A stretch of DNA of 64,000 nt from Abditibacterium sp. (GTDB lineage Bacteria; Armatimonadota; Abditibacteriia; Abditibacteriales; Abditibacteriaceae). The notes under the pieces are model-generated. The model was given only the letters and a program-made list of their open reading frames with translations, was not told the DNA's origin and ran no database searches. The stretch covers positions 1-64,000 of the forward strand of contig JAUJNG010000020.1 of NCBI GenBank assembly GCA_030448265.1. The letters are read 5' to 3'. Positions within the stretch are counted from its first letter, which is position 1. Each line of letters begins with the position of its first letter. Of this stretch, positions 16,743 through 25,001 are shown piece by piece. Made by a program: the position numbers and the translations under genes.

Positions 16743-17446
16743 ACAACCTGCGCGTTTCTGAGAATCCAGTCGCGGATTTGGCAAGTCAACTCGAAATCGC
16801 GGCGCGCGAGGCGATCAAAGCGCGTGGAAATTTTTCTCTTGTGCTGTCAGGCGGCTCGACGCCGCGCGCGCTTTACGAACTTCTGGCAACACCCGATTGG
16901 AAGAGTCGCTTCGAGTGGGAAAAGTGCGACATCTTCTTCGGCGACGAACGCGCCGTTGCACCCGACGATGCGCTTTCCAATTTCAAAATGGCTTCTGACG
17001 CGCTTTTGAGCCGCGTTGCGGCGCGCGTCCATCGCATGGAAGGCGAGCGCATAGATTTGGAAAGCGCCGCGCGCGATTATGAAACCAAACTTCGCGCTTT
17101 GGGCAGCCCACTCGACCTGATTCTGCTGGGGCTGGGCGACGATGGGCACACCGCCTCGCTGTTTCCGTATTCGCCGCAGTTGAACGAGGTCGAAGGGTGG
17201 GTGACAGCGACGCCAGTCGCGCCAATGGAGCCGCGCGTGCGGCGTTTAACGCTTTCTTTTCCAGCCATCAATGCGGCGCGGAAGGTGTGGTTTTTGGCGT
17301 CGGGCGCGGGCAAAGCCGAGCGCGTTGCGGAAGTTTTGGACGGCCCGCGCGATGTGCAGAGTCTGCCATCGCAGGGTGTGGCGCCTCGCAATGGCGAGTT
17401 AGTGTGGTTCTTGGATGAAGAAGCCGCGCGAGATATTTCGCGGTGA
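16739..17446 (+). CDS. pgl: 6-phosphogluconolactonase (DevB type)
   Basis: 235 aa cytosolic lactonase that hydrolyses 6-phosphogluconolactone to 6-phosphogluconate, second step after Zwf. Signatures: LVLSGGSTPRALYELL (about 37-52), IFFGDERAVAPDD (about 63-75), and LGLGDDGHTASLFP (about 130-143). The four-base overlap with zwf supports the function. A second, unrelated lactonase of the beta-propeller type is encoded at 49437-50639. The gene ends 21 bases from the convergent lipoprotein gene. Confidence 0.93.
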   Translation: MNNLRVSENPVADLASQLEIAAREAIKARGNFSLVLSGGSTPRALYELLATPDWKSRFEWEKCDIFFGDERAVAPDDALSNFKMASDALLSRVAARVHRMEGERIDLESAARDYETKLRALGSPLDLILLGLGDDGHTASLFPYSPQLNEVEGWVTATPVAPMEPRVRRLTLSFPAINAARKVWFLASGAGKAERVAEVLDGPRDVQSLPSQGVAPRNGELVWFLDEEAARDISR

Positions 17447-17467
17447 GGAAAAGAGATAGTTTTTAGA

Positions 17468-18019
17468 TTATTTGAGAAGCCGGAACGAATCGAGATACTT
17501 CTGAGCATCCCCTCGTTCAGCTTGCTTTTTAGACATCACGGCTGATAATTGATATAAACGGTTGTTCACCAGGTAATTGCGGCTTGTGACTAAGGAAGTC
17601 GAAGCGCCTTTACCCCGATATTGAAACTCACTCCCTGCAAAGCCATTCAACGTGATACTTTTCTTGTAAATGAGCCTGTTGCCCAAATCACCAAAAGCAG
17701 CCTGCCAGGTTTGCTCCAGGAATGTATTGGGACTAAGATCATGGGGGCGATCTTTTGGATAATCTGCATAGGAAACCAGATAAGCTGCTTTGAGTTCACC
17801 CTGTTGTGCTTTCAGCATAAAAGAATGATCTTTTATTGGCCCTATTCGAGTTTGTGTGACAGATTTTTTCTCTTCCGGTATTCCTGGCATGAGCAGGGCG
17901 AATTGGCCTTCCTTAGAGGAAAATTCTTTCCACTGAGATGTGTCTGATTTACCACAACCGCTTACAGTGCATATCGCTGCAGCTGCCAGGCTGTAAGAGA
18001 TGTAAACCGCGATGTTCAT
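17468..18019 (-). CDS. putative lipoprotein, unknown function
   Basis: 183 aa with a signal peptide and lipobox (residues about 8-22, VSGC), so probably lipid-anchored after export. The mature part begins with a Lys/Asp/Ser-rich stretch, then a compact alpha/beta-looking domain (FALLMPGIPEEKKS, LKAAYLVSYADYP) of unknown role. The base composition is clearly more AT-rich than the neighbours, which suggests later acquisition or weaker expression constraint. It is convergent with pgl. Confidence 0.75.
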   Translation of the reverse strand: MNIAVYISYSLAAAAICTVSGCGKSDTSQWKEFSSKEGQFALLMPGIPEEKKSVTQTRIGPIKDHSFMLKAQQGELKAAYLVSYADYPKDRPHDLSPNTFLEQTWQAAFGDLGNRLIYKKSITLNGFAGSEFQYRGKGASTSLVTSRNYLVNNRLYQLSAVMSKKQAERGDAQKYLDSFRLLK

Positions 18020-18090
18020 TGCCTTCGATTTCTATTGAACCTTCTCACTAATAGGCAGCTTATAGCAAATCCGGTTGGAGTTTTGCGCAG

Positions 18091-18110
18091 GGACACGGCG
18101 TGCCGTGTCC
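18091..18110. repeat. perfect 20-bp palindrome
   Basis: GGACACGGCGTGCCGTGTCC reads the same on both strands. It lies in the 409-base gap between the lipoprotein and ferritin-like genes and resembles short palindromic units found scattered in several phyla. No T-run follows. Confidence 0.85.
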
Positions 18111-18170
18111 GGTGGAAAGTCTTAGAGCGCGTCTAAAAAGTCTGTAGTTTTGCGAAACAGAAGAGCTGCG

Positions 18171-18275
18171 TCATTCCGAGGAGGAACGACGAGGAATCGG
18201 TAACAGCCTGGACTCGTTTTGACTGAAAATGGGCAGAAACTGCCATCGATTCCTCGTCGTTCCTCCTCGGAATGA
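18171..18275. repeat. inverted repeat, 29-bp arms
   Basis: Arms 18171-18199 and 18247-18275 are perfect reverse complements around a 47-base spacer. The arm TCATTCCGAGGAGGAACGAC belongs to a type (ATTCCTCGTC... / ...GAGGAATC) that I recognise as widespread in bacterial intergenic DNA. The remaining 150 bases up to the ferritin-like gene show nothing I can name. Confidence 0.88.
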
Positions 18276-18428
18276 CAACGCGCGCAGTTGGTGGCAACTT
18301 GGGTTTGCTACTATTCATTTATCTTAAGGCCCGAACTCCACGCCATACTACCCAAACTTGAGTTAAAACCATATCTTCTCCCATCGAGAAACTACGCGCT
18401 GGGAAGAAATCGCAACTTCCAATTCGCT

Positions 18429-19133
18429 CTAAGCTACATAAGGCGCAACAAGCCCCTGCACCTGTTCGACAGTAAGCGGGCTTTCGAAGTAGCGCGGCGC
18501 GATGGTAAAGCCGCCCAGAGAGCGCAACAGCGCGGCGTGGCGAGTTTCCGAGCCGTAAATCGAAGCGGCGGCGCGGCGCAGCGCGTTGCTTTCGATTTGT
18601 CCGATTGCGCCCAGATAGGCGCCGATGCCGATTTCTTCGAGGGTGTGGGCGAACCAGGTGAAGGCGACCGGCGAGATGAAGACGTTGGACGGAAAACGGT
18701 AGGTCGCGGCGGCGGCGGGTGTGCCACCTCCATCAATGATGGCGGTTTCAAGGGCCTGAACGTGCGCGATTTCGTTGGCGCCGATTTCACGGGCCGCTTC
18801 GAGCATTCGCGGGTTCAAAAACGCGCGCGCCTGCTGAGCGCCCTGAATTTGGGCGTAAAATGCGGCTTCGAGACGTTCCAGACCGAGCGCGAAATTGAGA
18901 ATTTCCAAATCGGTTTCGGAAAATGGAGTGGGTGCGGGCGCCTCCATCGTTTCGGCTTCGGCAGTCGCGGGGGTTGGTGACGGTGCGGGTGTTGCTGCGG
19001 GCGCCGTCGCTGTGCCCTGGGCCAGAGCGAGTTTGGAAAGCGCTCCACTGCCGAGGGTAACCGCCCCGCCGAGGGCGACGCCGCCGATCAGAGAGCGGCG
19101 CGTCAGATTGGGGTGCTGCACGGTGTCGTTCAT
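18429..19133 (-). CDS. Tat-exported ferritin-like protein with complete diiron ligands
   Basis: 234 aa. A twin-arginine signal (TRRSLIGGVALGG, residues about 11-23) and Ala/Pro linker precede a ferritin-like four-helix domain (Ferritin_2/DUF4439-like). Candidate diiron ligands are in order: Glu in LERLEAAFY, ExxH in NEIAHV, Glu in LEEIGIGAY and ExxH in ETRHAAL. This matches the ferritin-like diiron pattern, so metal binding in the periplasm is likely; enzymatic role unknown. Its ATG overlaps the stop of the upstream paralogue by ATGA, so the two are co-translated and may form a heteromer. Confidence 0.8.
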   Translation of the reverse strand: MNDTVQHPNLTRRSLIGGVALGGAVTLGSGALSKLALAQGTATAPAATPAPSPTPATAEAETMEAPAPTPFSETDLEILNFALGLERLEAAFYAQIQGAQQARAFLNPRMLEAAREIGANEIAHVQALETAIIDGGGTPAAAATYRFPSNVFISPVAFTWFAHTLEEIGIGAYLGAIGQIESNALRRAAASIYGSETRHAALLRSLGGFTIAPRYFESPLTVEQVQGLVAPYVA

Positions 19134-19825
19134 GTCAAAACCTCGCTGTTAAAGCCGTATTTTGCGAACCTTTGCGCCGCTTCTCGACGCGAGAGCGCCG
19201 CTTCGAAATCGACGAGCGGTTCCTGCCCCGCCACTTCCTGCAGCATCGCCAGATGGCGGCCCTGCACGCCGGCCAGAGCCGCGAACGCTTGAATCATTTT
19301 GGGAGAACTGGCGCCGCCGACCGCGCCATGAAACGCGCCGACCGAGGCTTCTTTGAGTTCGATGGCGCGCGCAAAAATCGCCGCGCGCGTGTTCAGGGTG
19401 CCCAGACCAAACTGATAGCTGGGGATGGGCCGCGAAGTCGACATATTGGGCGTGTAAAACGTGGAAGCGGCGCCCAGGCTGTAGTTGTTCTGGGCGGAAG
19501 CAAACCAGCGCACCAGTTCGCTGTCCTGTTGCGCGATCAGGTTAATCAGATTCGCTTCACGTTCCGGCAACGCTTCTGCGGGCGAGGAAAGCGACGCGGC
19601 GGAAAAGAAACCGGCCTGCAAGCGAGCGACTTCTTCGAGGTAACGCAGCGTGCGAAGGTCGCCGTAGGGAAAGTCGGCGCGCGTGGGCAGGGCGGGCAAC
19701 GTCAGGGCCGCGCCCGCGACCAGGCCGAGTGTCAAAAGGGCGCGCCGCGACAGCAGAGGTGCCTCGGCAGACGGAGTTTCGGCGGCGTCTTGGTATTCGG
19801 GTTCGAGAACCGGATTTTCGAGCAT
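19130..19825 (-). CDS. Tat-exported ferritin-like protein with degenerate metal site
   Basis: 231 aa paralogue of the downstream gene, with a twin-arginine leader (SRRALLTLGLVAGAA, residues about 27-41). The same four helices can be aligned, but ligand positions have changed: the first Glu helix reads ARLQAGFF, the first ExxH reads DSELV, the last reads QGRHLAM; only KEASVGAF keeps its Glu. Metal binding is therefore doubtful. Start ATG 19825 is chosen because AGGAG precedes it by 6 bases; an upstream in-frame ATG at 19855 lacks this. It is the first gene of a two-gene unit. Confidence 0.78.
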   Translation of the reverse strand: MLENPVLEPEYQDAAETPSAEAPLLSRRALLTLGLVAGAALTLPALPTRADFPYGDLRTLRYLEEVARLQAGFFSAASLSSPAEALPEREANLINLIAQQDSELVRWFASAQNNYSLGAASTFYTPNMSTSRPIPSYQFGLGTLNTRAAIFARAIELKEASVGAFHGAVGGASSPKMIQAFAALAGVQGRHLAMLQEVAGQEPLVDFEAALSRREAAQRFAKYGFNSEVLT

Positions 19826-19947
19826 AAAATCTCCTAAAGTTAATGCACATCCCATTGTAACCGATGCGGGACGGCGAAAAAACCGCGCCGCGAGGCAGGC
19901 GAGGAGAAAATGTCGAAAACAGGTCGAAAAAGTAGCGGCGAGATGAC

Positions 19948-20154
19948 TGACCGGTTCCCTCTCCGCTTGCGGGGAGGGTTAGGGAGGGGTGAACCGAAAG
20001 AGTTTCAATTTGAAGTTGCAAATTTCAAGGTTCAACGTTCGATGTCCTATGTTCTATGTTGTTGCTCAAACATTGAACATAGGACATCGAACATGGGACA
20101 TTGAACGTTCGGCCCCACCCTAACCCTCCCCGCAAGCGGAGAGGGAACCGGTCA
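19948..20154. repeat. nested inverted repeats upstream of the dsbD 3' end (family copy 2)
   Basis: Outer arms 19948-19989 and 20113-20154 pair over 42 bp with one mismatch and share sequence with the repeat upstream of zwf. Inside, 20038-20054 and 20075-20091 form a perfect 17-bp inverted pair (TTCGATGTCCTATGTTC). The 307-base gap is therefore almost completely palindromic. The right outer arm ends 8 bases from the dsbD stop (minus strand). Confidence 0.9.
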
Positions 20155-20162
20155 ACACCTTC

Positions 20163-22085
20163 TCAACGCTCGCTAGTCGCCACGCGCGGTTCCTGACGGG
20201 ACTGGGAGAGAAAATCGGCGAATTTTTGCGGATCGCGCTCCAGACCTTCCAGACGCCCGCGAACCGTGCCGTCCGGTTCGACGACGGCGTAAAGGGGAAT
20301 GGCGACGGTGCCGAATTTCTTTTGCTGAAACTGGTTGAAACTCCGCGATTTAGCATCGGTGCCGTCGGTAAAAAGCTCGACGGCGACGAATTTATCCAGT
20401 TCGCGCGTCACGGTCGGATGCGGCAGGACGTTGTTTTCCATCAAACGGCAGTTGGTGCAGGCGTAGCCGGTGAAATTGATGAGAAGCGGCTTGTTTTGGT
20501 CTTTAGCGAGTTTCTGCGCGCTTTCGAGGTCGTTGACCAGCCACTGCGATTCGCGCGCGGGCGCGTTCTGGCCGTAGTTTTCGGGCGGCAGATAAGCATC
20601 GAAATCGCCGAGTTTGGTGCCGTTCATCGCGCCCAGCAACAGCGCCGAGACGCCGATCATCGCCGCGCCCAGGCCAAGGCGAACCGGCCCCAGACGCGCG
20701 CCGCCTTCATCTTTGGGCAAACGCAGGATTTGCAACAAATACAGCGCTGACACCAATGCCAGAGCGAACCATAGCGCCAGAAACACCGGTCGCGTCAGCC
20801 AGCCGAGTTGCCACACCAAATCGACCGTAGAGAGAAATTTGAGCGCCGCCGCCAGTTCCAGAAAGCCCATGAACGCCTTCACCGACACCAGCCAGCTACC
20901 GGCGCGCGGCATTTTTGACATCCAGCTCGGAAACAGCGCGAGCAGAAAAAAAGGCAGCGCGAAGGCGGTCGAAAAGGCGAGCATTCCAATCGCGGGATAA
21001 ATCCAGCCGCCCGTCGCCGCCGCGAAAAGCGCCGTGCCGACAAAGGGAACCGTGCAGGTAAACGAAGTGAGGGTAAAAGCGAAACCCATCAAAAGCGGGG
21101 TGAGAAGCCCGCCACGCCCGTTGGGATTGACGCGGTTGAGAATGCTCGACGGCACGGTGATTTCGTAAACCCCGAACAAATTGAGCGCCAGCAAAACGAA
21201 GAGCGCCGCCAGTCCCAGATTGACGTAGGGATTGGTGGCGAAGCGCGCGATGCCCGCCGCGCCGAAAACTGCCGAAGCCGCGATGCCAATCACCGTAAAG
21301 GTGCCGATGATGCCCGCGCAATACGCGATGGGGCCGCTAATGCCGCCGTTTTTTCCCTCGTTGCGCTTGGTGAAAAACGCGACGGTGATGGGAATCATCG
21401 GAAAAACGCACGGCGTGAGAAGCGCCAGAAGTCCGGCCCCGAACGCGACGCCCGCATAAGCCAGCAGACTTTGCGTCGGCGCGCTGCGAACCGGCGCGGG
21501 TGTCGAGGCTTGGGTGGTGGCGGCAGGTTCAGCTTTTTCAACTTTGGCGCTCTTCTGAGCCGCCTGAGCGGGAACGGAGGTGTCGGGCGCGATTTTGTCA
21601 CTGCGCGCTGCGCCCGCCGCGACCGAAAACGTCACCGGCACTTCGACGGTTTTGGGCGGCAGGCACAAACGCTGATTGCAGGTTTGATAGCGCACGCGAA
21701 CCGTCGCTTTTTGCGCGCCCGCCGCGCCCGCTTTGACCTGAACTGGAATGCCAAAGGAGACGCTCCCCGCGTAAGTTTCGGTTTGCATCCGAAACCCTTC
21801 GTCGAAATGGCGCGTGGCTTTGGGCTGCGCGAGTTTGCCGCTCGAAGAGAGGGATTTGGACGGCAGGAGCGCAATTGTGGTGGGAATCGGCCCGCCAGGA
21901 GGTGTCGAGGGCGCGTAGATATACCAGGGCGCCTCAATCTGGGCTTTAACAACGATGCGCCCGCCTTCACCGGCGCGAAGGGGCGAGGGTTCGAGCGTCG
22001 CGCTCCATTTGACGGGATTTTGCGCCCACGCCGGAACACAGAAGAGTAGGGAGAGCAGAAAAAGCAGGAAACGCGGTTTAGCCAT
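20163..22085 (-). CDS. dsbD: thiol:disulfide interchange protein DsbD
   Basis: 640 aa inner-membrane reductant shuttle that passes electrons from cytoplasmic thioredoxin to periplasmic proteins. After a signal peptide (residues about 4-22) comes the DsbD N-terminal domain with the redox pair in CNQRLC, an Ala/Pro linker, eight or so transmembrane segments (starting LAYAGVAFGAGLLALLTPC) and a C-terminal thioredoxin-like domain with GYACTNCRLMENN. It could support cytochrome c maturation encoded at 25-29 kb. Start ATG 22085 is chosen because the signal peptide begins there; the frame is open 67 codons further. Confidence 0.92.
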   Translation of the reverse strand: MAKPRFLLFLLSLLFCVPAWAQNPVKWSATLEPSPLRAGEGGRIVVKAQIEAPWYIYAPSTPPGGPIPTTIALLPSKSLSSSGKLAQPKATRHFDEGFRMQTETYAGSVSFGIPVQVKAGAAGAQKATVRVRYQTCNQRLCLPPKTVEVPVTFSVAAGAARSDKIAPDTSVPAQAAQKSAKVEKAEPAATTQASTPAPVRSAPTQSLLAYAGVAFGAGLLALLTPCVFPMIPITVAFFTKRNEGKNGGISGPIAYCAGIIGTFTVIGIAASAVFGAAGIARFATNPYVNLGLAALFVLLALNLFGVYEITVPSSILNRVNPNGRGGLLTPLLMGFAFTLTSFTCTVPFVGTALFAAATGGWIYPAIGMLAFSTAFALPFFLLALFPSWMSKMPRAGSWLVSVKAFMGFLELAAALKFLSTVDLVWQLGWLTRPVFLALWFALALVSALYLLQILRLPKDEGGARLGPVRLGLGAAMIGVSALLLGAMNGTKLGDFDAYLPPENYGQNAPARESQWLVNDLESAQKLAKDQNKPLLINFTGYACTNCRLMENNVLPHPTVTRELDKFVAVELFTDGTDAKSRSFNQFQQKKFGTVAIPLYAVVEPDGTVRGRLEGLERDPQKFADFLSQSRQEPRVATSER

Positions 22086-22303
22086 CACCTTTAAGAACAC
22101 CGGCAAGACGCGGAAGTTCCTTTGCGCGGGTGAGAGGTGCCTCAATAGGGTAAAGAATGGGAATCGAGCGGCCATCGCGCGCTGTTGAGTCGAATTGACC
22201 GTCGAGGAATTGCGCCGGCAATTAGCTGCCGTTGTCTGCTCAAGGTCGCCAGCGCTACGAGGCGCGACGGCGCGAATGTGCGCCAATCGTTAAATGGAAA
22301 AGC

Positions 22304-22338
22304 AAAAAGCCCGCACAAATTCATTTGTGCGGGCTTTT
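22304..22338 (-). terminator. terminator of the prepilin gene
   Basis: AAAAAGCCCGCACAAAT and ATTTGTGCGGGCTTTT form a near-perfect 16-bp stem with a 2-base loop and T-runs on both strands, 60 bases after the prepilin stop. It may work in both directions. The remaining 315-base gap up to dsbD shows no gene. Confidence 0.85.
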
Positions 22339-22400
22339 CGATGAGGCGCTTGCTTTTCTGCTACACGATTTGAACGCGAAGTCGTTCAAAGCGGAAACTT

Positions 22401-23240
22401 TTAAGGTGATGTTGCAGTGCAACCAAAACCCGTGATGCGCCAGACCGATGGCTTCTCGCGCCCCCATAAGTTATCACTGCACAGAATACCACCGCTGCCG
22501 TTGGGGGTAATTCCAGTGCCGCTAAGTGGGGTTCGACCAGTTATCGAAGCACGCGAATGAGATTTAACATGGCCGTCCGCCCACAAGACGTTGGTTTGAC
22601 CTTTCGGGTCATAGAGCTTATTGCCATTATAAGCACCCTCTGATGAGTTGAAATGGCGCGCAACAACATTGCTGGCGTTGAGAAGTAGGCTGACGGCATA
22701 CGGTGATCTGAGAATATCAACGCCCTCAGCAAAAGCAACCGTCTCGGCTGGGGCCTGCAGACTCGCCAATGGAGCAGGCGTGCTATGGGCGGCCAGAAAA
22801 GGGTTAGTTGAAGGGGTAACATTACCTAAAATCAGGTAGTTGTATCCGTAGGAGTTAGAAACTCCTAACGGGTTGTTTGGGTCTGTTCCCTGGCTTGAGG
22901 GGCACCGCCAAACCGCCTGTTTGTCCGTTGACGCAGTATTTTGAACTTTCATGTATGGGTCTAAAAGGTTCGCCATGAGATTGGTGGCTGTATAGTTACC
23001 CCATCGAGGCATGATCTCGTCGTAATCCTGAGAATACTGGAGCATTCCCAGGCCGATCTGCTTTAGGTTGCTCTGGCACGCCGAGCGGCGCGCGTTTTCA
23101 CGCGCGCGTCCAAAAACGGGGAACAGAATCGCAGCCAGAATCGCAATTATGGCTACAACAACTAAGAGTTCAATAAGGGTAAATCCAGCACGGCGAGTGA
23201 CGGTCGGTGCACCGGTGCAAGTGTTGAATGGTTGATTCAA
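22401..23240 (-). CDS. DUF1559-type prepilin (type II/IV pseudopilin-like)
   Basis: 279 aa exported pilin-like protein. A short leader ends TRRAG, followed by the prepilin signature [20 protein letters not shown] (prepilin peptidase would cut between Gly and Phe), the typical [18 protein letters not shown] segment and a late WADGHVKS motif characteristic of the DUF1559 (H-X9-DG) family common in Planctomycetota and Armatimonadota. I choose a TTG start at 23240 because AAAGGAG lies 6 bases upstream and gives a normal 19-residue leader; upstream ATGs lack a ribosome site. Its own terminator follows. Confidence 0.88.
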   Translation of the reverse strand: MNQPFNTCTGAPTVTRRAGFTLIELLVVVAIIAILAAILFPVFGRARENARRSACQSNLKQIGLGMLQYSQDYDEIMPRWGNYTATNLMANLLDPYMKVQNTASTDKQAVWRCPSSQGTDPNNPLGVSNSYGYNYLILGNVTPSTNPFLAAHSTPAPLASLQAPAETVAFAEGVDILRSPYAVSLLLNASNVVARHFNSSEGAYNGNKLYDPKGQTNVLWADGHVKSHSRASITGRTPLSGTGITPNGSGGILCSDNLWGREKPSVWRITGFGCTATSP

Positions 23241-23307
23241 GAGTATCTCCTTTGGCGGAACACGAAAATTTTCGTTTTTGCTTGTGCCGCTCACTTTCAT
23301 GTTCTCT

Positions 23308-23335
23308 ATTTTACCCAATTTTCCCGCATTCGTAA
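23308..23335 (-). promoter_or_regulatory. possible promoter of the prepilin gene
   Basis: On the minus strand TTACGA and TAAAAT are 16 bases apart, about 68 bases before the TTG start. The surrounding region is unusually A/T-rich for this window. Weak evidence: the -35 box is poor. Confidence 0.35.
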
Positions 23336-23576
23336 CATCTATTTTGATTTCGGCGGTGTAAATTTTTTGTGTCGCGCCGCGCCGTTTCAGCGTGCGGAAT
23401 GGGTCTGCCCGCTGTCTGTGTCGAATTCAAGACATAAAAATTGAGTTCATCGCCTGCTGAGTCCGAGTGCCGCAACTGGTGAGTTGCGCGTGTCTGCACC
23501 GCGCGCGGCACGAGAGTTTCAACCACTGCGCGTGGTTACACCCTCTCAAAACCTTTCCAACAAGGGGCGCAATGGA

Positions 23577-23654
23577 AAAGCGGGGCCGATGCCTCCTTCC
23601 CATCGGTGCGGAGAAAACCGTGATTGGGAGGAAACTTCAGCCCCGCTTTTTTTG
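23577..23654 (+). ncRNA. possible structured RNA with terminator tail, unknown
   Basis: An outer 7-bp stem GCGGGGC (23581-23587)/GCCCCGC (23641-23647) is followed by seven T residues. Inside are hairpins CGATG-CATCG (23588-23606) and TGCGG-CCGTG (23608-23623, with wobble pairs), leaving a purine-rich strand. Further hairpins (GTGCCGC/GCGGCAC, AACCA/TGGTT) lie just upstream between 23468 and 23537. No plus-strand gene precedes or follows closely, so it may end a small RNA. It could equally be a bidirectional terminator for the minus-strand gene ending at 23741. No known RNA family recognised. Confidence 0.35.
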
Positions 23655-23740
23655 CGGAGGGTCTCTGGAAAAGTGCGTTGGTGCGAGTCGATGGAGTGTG
23701 GACGGCGAGCGCATCGCCCTAAAAACGCCGGAAACTACCT

Positions 23741-24232
23741 CTACTCCACGAATTTATCTTCTTTTTCGCTGGGAAGGTCGCCGTCCTGCTCCGCGATGGC
23801 GGGTCTATCGCCCGCTTCTTCGACATCTTTTTTGAGTTTGGTCTGCACCTCCGCCGCCGCTTTTTTGCCCTCGGCGACAGCGTTTTCCAGCGTCGGTTTG
23901 ACGGCTTCGGCGGCGGTTTCCACCAAATCCTTAGCGCGCGAGCCGATGCTTTTCAAACGGCTCGCCAGACTGCTCATACGCTCGGAGACATCGCCGGAAG
24001 CCGCTTCGCTCTCGGCGCCGAAATCTTCGACGGCGGCCTCGTATTTCGAAGCCATGTCCTTGAGTGAAGCCGTTTTAGCTGCGCTCGCACTGCCTTTGGA
24101 ACCCAGAAAATAATAGACCGCGCCCGCGCCCAGTGCCGCGCCGAAAGCCATGAATTTGAGCGCCTGCCCAAAACTTGGCCCCGCGACGATAACGACGCGC
24201 TCCGGCGCCGTTTCAAAGTGTGTTTTACCCAA
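23741..24232 (-). CDS. YtxH-like membrane-anchored helical protein
   Basis: 163 aa. One transmembrane helix (residues about 25-45, FMAFGAALGAGAVYYFLGSKG) is followed by about 100 residues of amphipathic, Ala/Glu/Lys-rich helix, as in YtxH and apolipophorin-like stress proteins, and a charged C-terminal tail. The fold suggests a structural or stress role at the membrane; no enzyme motif. It overlaps the upstream small membrane protein gene by 8 bases, forming a two-gene unit. Confidence 0.7.
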   Translation of the reverse strand: MGKTHFETAPERVVIVAGPSFGQALKFMAFGAALGAGAVYYFLGSKGSASAAKTASLKDMASKYEAAVEDFGAESEAASGDVSERMSSLASRLKSIGSRAKDLVETAAEAVKPTLENAVAEGKKAAAEVQTKLKKDVEEAGDRPAIAEQDGDLPSEKEDKFVE

Positions 24233-24638
24233 AAGGGAACCTCCGTTTTTTGGTGGTGGTTTTTTCCACCACGACCGTTTTGCCGCCGCGCAGCGAACGG
24301 CTCGCCGCCAAAACGCCCGACGCCAGACCGACCGCTTTCACGACCGGCGATTCCAAACGGTTGGCGGCGCTGCCCACCAGGTTGGAAACCCGATTGGCGG
24401 CGGCGGTGACATTGTGGGTGGTGTCGGCGGCGTCGGCGGAGATTTTCTCGACGTTTTTGAGCGTGCCCGACACGCTGGGCAGAATATCTTTGCGCAGTTC
24501 TTCGGAAACCATGCCCTTGATTTGCAGCAAAATGCCGACGCCCACGACGCCAAGCGCGATCATGGCCAGGGCAGAAAAAATCTGAATCGCGTTGGCGATT
24601 CCGACGGCGTAAAGAACCCAGGAGGGAATTTCTTGCAT
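24225..24638 (-). CDS. small membrane protein with amphipathic tail (DUF948-like)
   Basis: 137 aa. A long N-terminal transmembrane helix (residues about 8-40) is followed by coiled-coil-like helices with SADAADTTHNVTAAANRV and a basic C-terminal end (KTTTKKRRF). This resembles DUF948-type proteins that occur beside YtxH proteins in Firmicutes, matching the overlapping downstream gene. ATG 24638 is chosen because it places the membrane helix at the N terminus; an upstream in-frame ATG at 24683 adds an unlikely basic extension. The 360-base gap to ccmE holds one inverted repeat and no other gene. Confidence 0.7.
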   Translation of the reverse strand: MQEIPSWVLYAVGIANAIQIFSALAMIALGVVGVGILLQIKGMVSEELRKDILPSVSGTLKNVEKISADAADTTHNVTAAANRVSNLVGSAANRLESPVVKAVGLASGVLAASRSLRGGKTVVVEKTTTKKRRFPFG

Positions 24639-24850
24639 TGTTTGAAACCTTTTGTTGATGATTAGGAAAGGGCGCCTCGCCAAAAGGGAAGCGACGCCCG
24701 CTTTGCAATTCGAGCGCCATTTTCCCTCATCTGAGCCTCATTCACAAGGGCGACTCATCACAGGACGCAGCACTTCGCTTTGCCCGCGCGGTCTCGCGGG
24801 GCTAAACTTTTCTCCAACACCTTCCGCCTCTCGGATTAAAGCGTTAGGGA

Positions 24851-24975
24851 AGGAAAACCACAGAGACACGGAGACACAGAGCAAATTCAGGAGGAGAAGC
24901 AGGGGCAGAAAGACCAAAAACGGGCTGAGGCTTCCTTTACCTCGTGTTGTTCTCTGTGCCTCTGTGGTTTTTCCT
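24851..24975. repeat. inverted repeat upstream of ccmE
   Basis: Arms 24851-24881 and 24952-24975 pair with one 6-base length difference (AACCACAGAGACACGGAG... versus CTCTGTGCCTCTGTGGTT). It is related in composition to the repeat at 6983-7076. Confidence 0.75.
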
Positions 24976-25001
24976 TCTTTACTTTGGTCGCAGGTTTTCT
25001 T

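Noticed and set aside
23577..23654. SRP RNA, RNase P RNA, tmRNA or a known riboswitch
   Set aside because: None of the conserved sequence elements of these RNAs that I know is present (for example the SRP GGAA tetraloop region or the RNase P GAGGAAAGUCC block).
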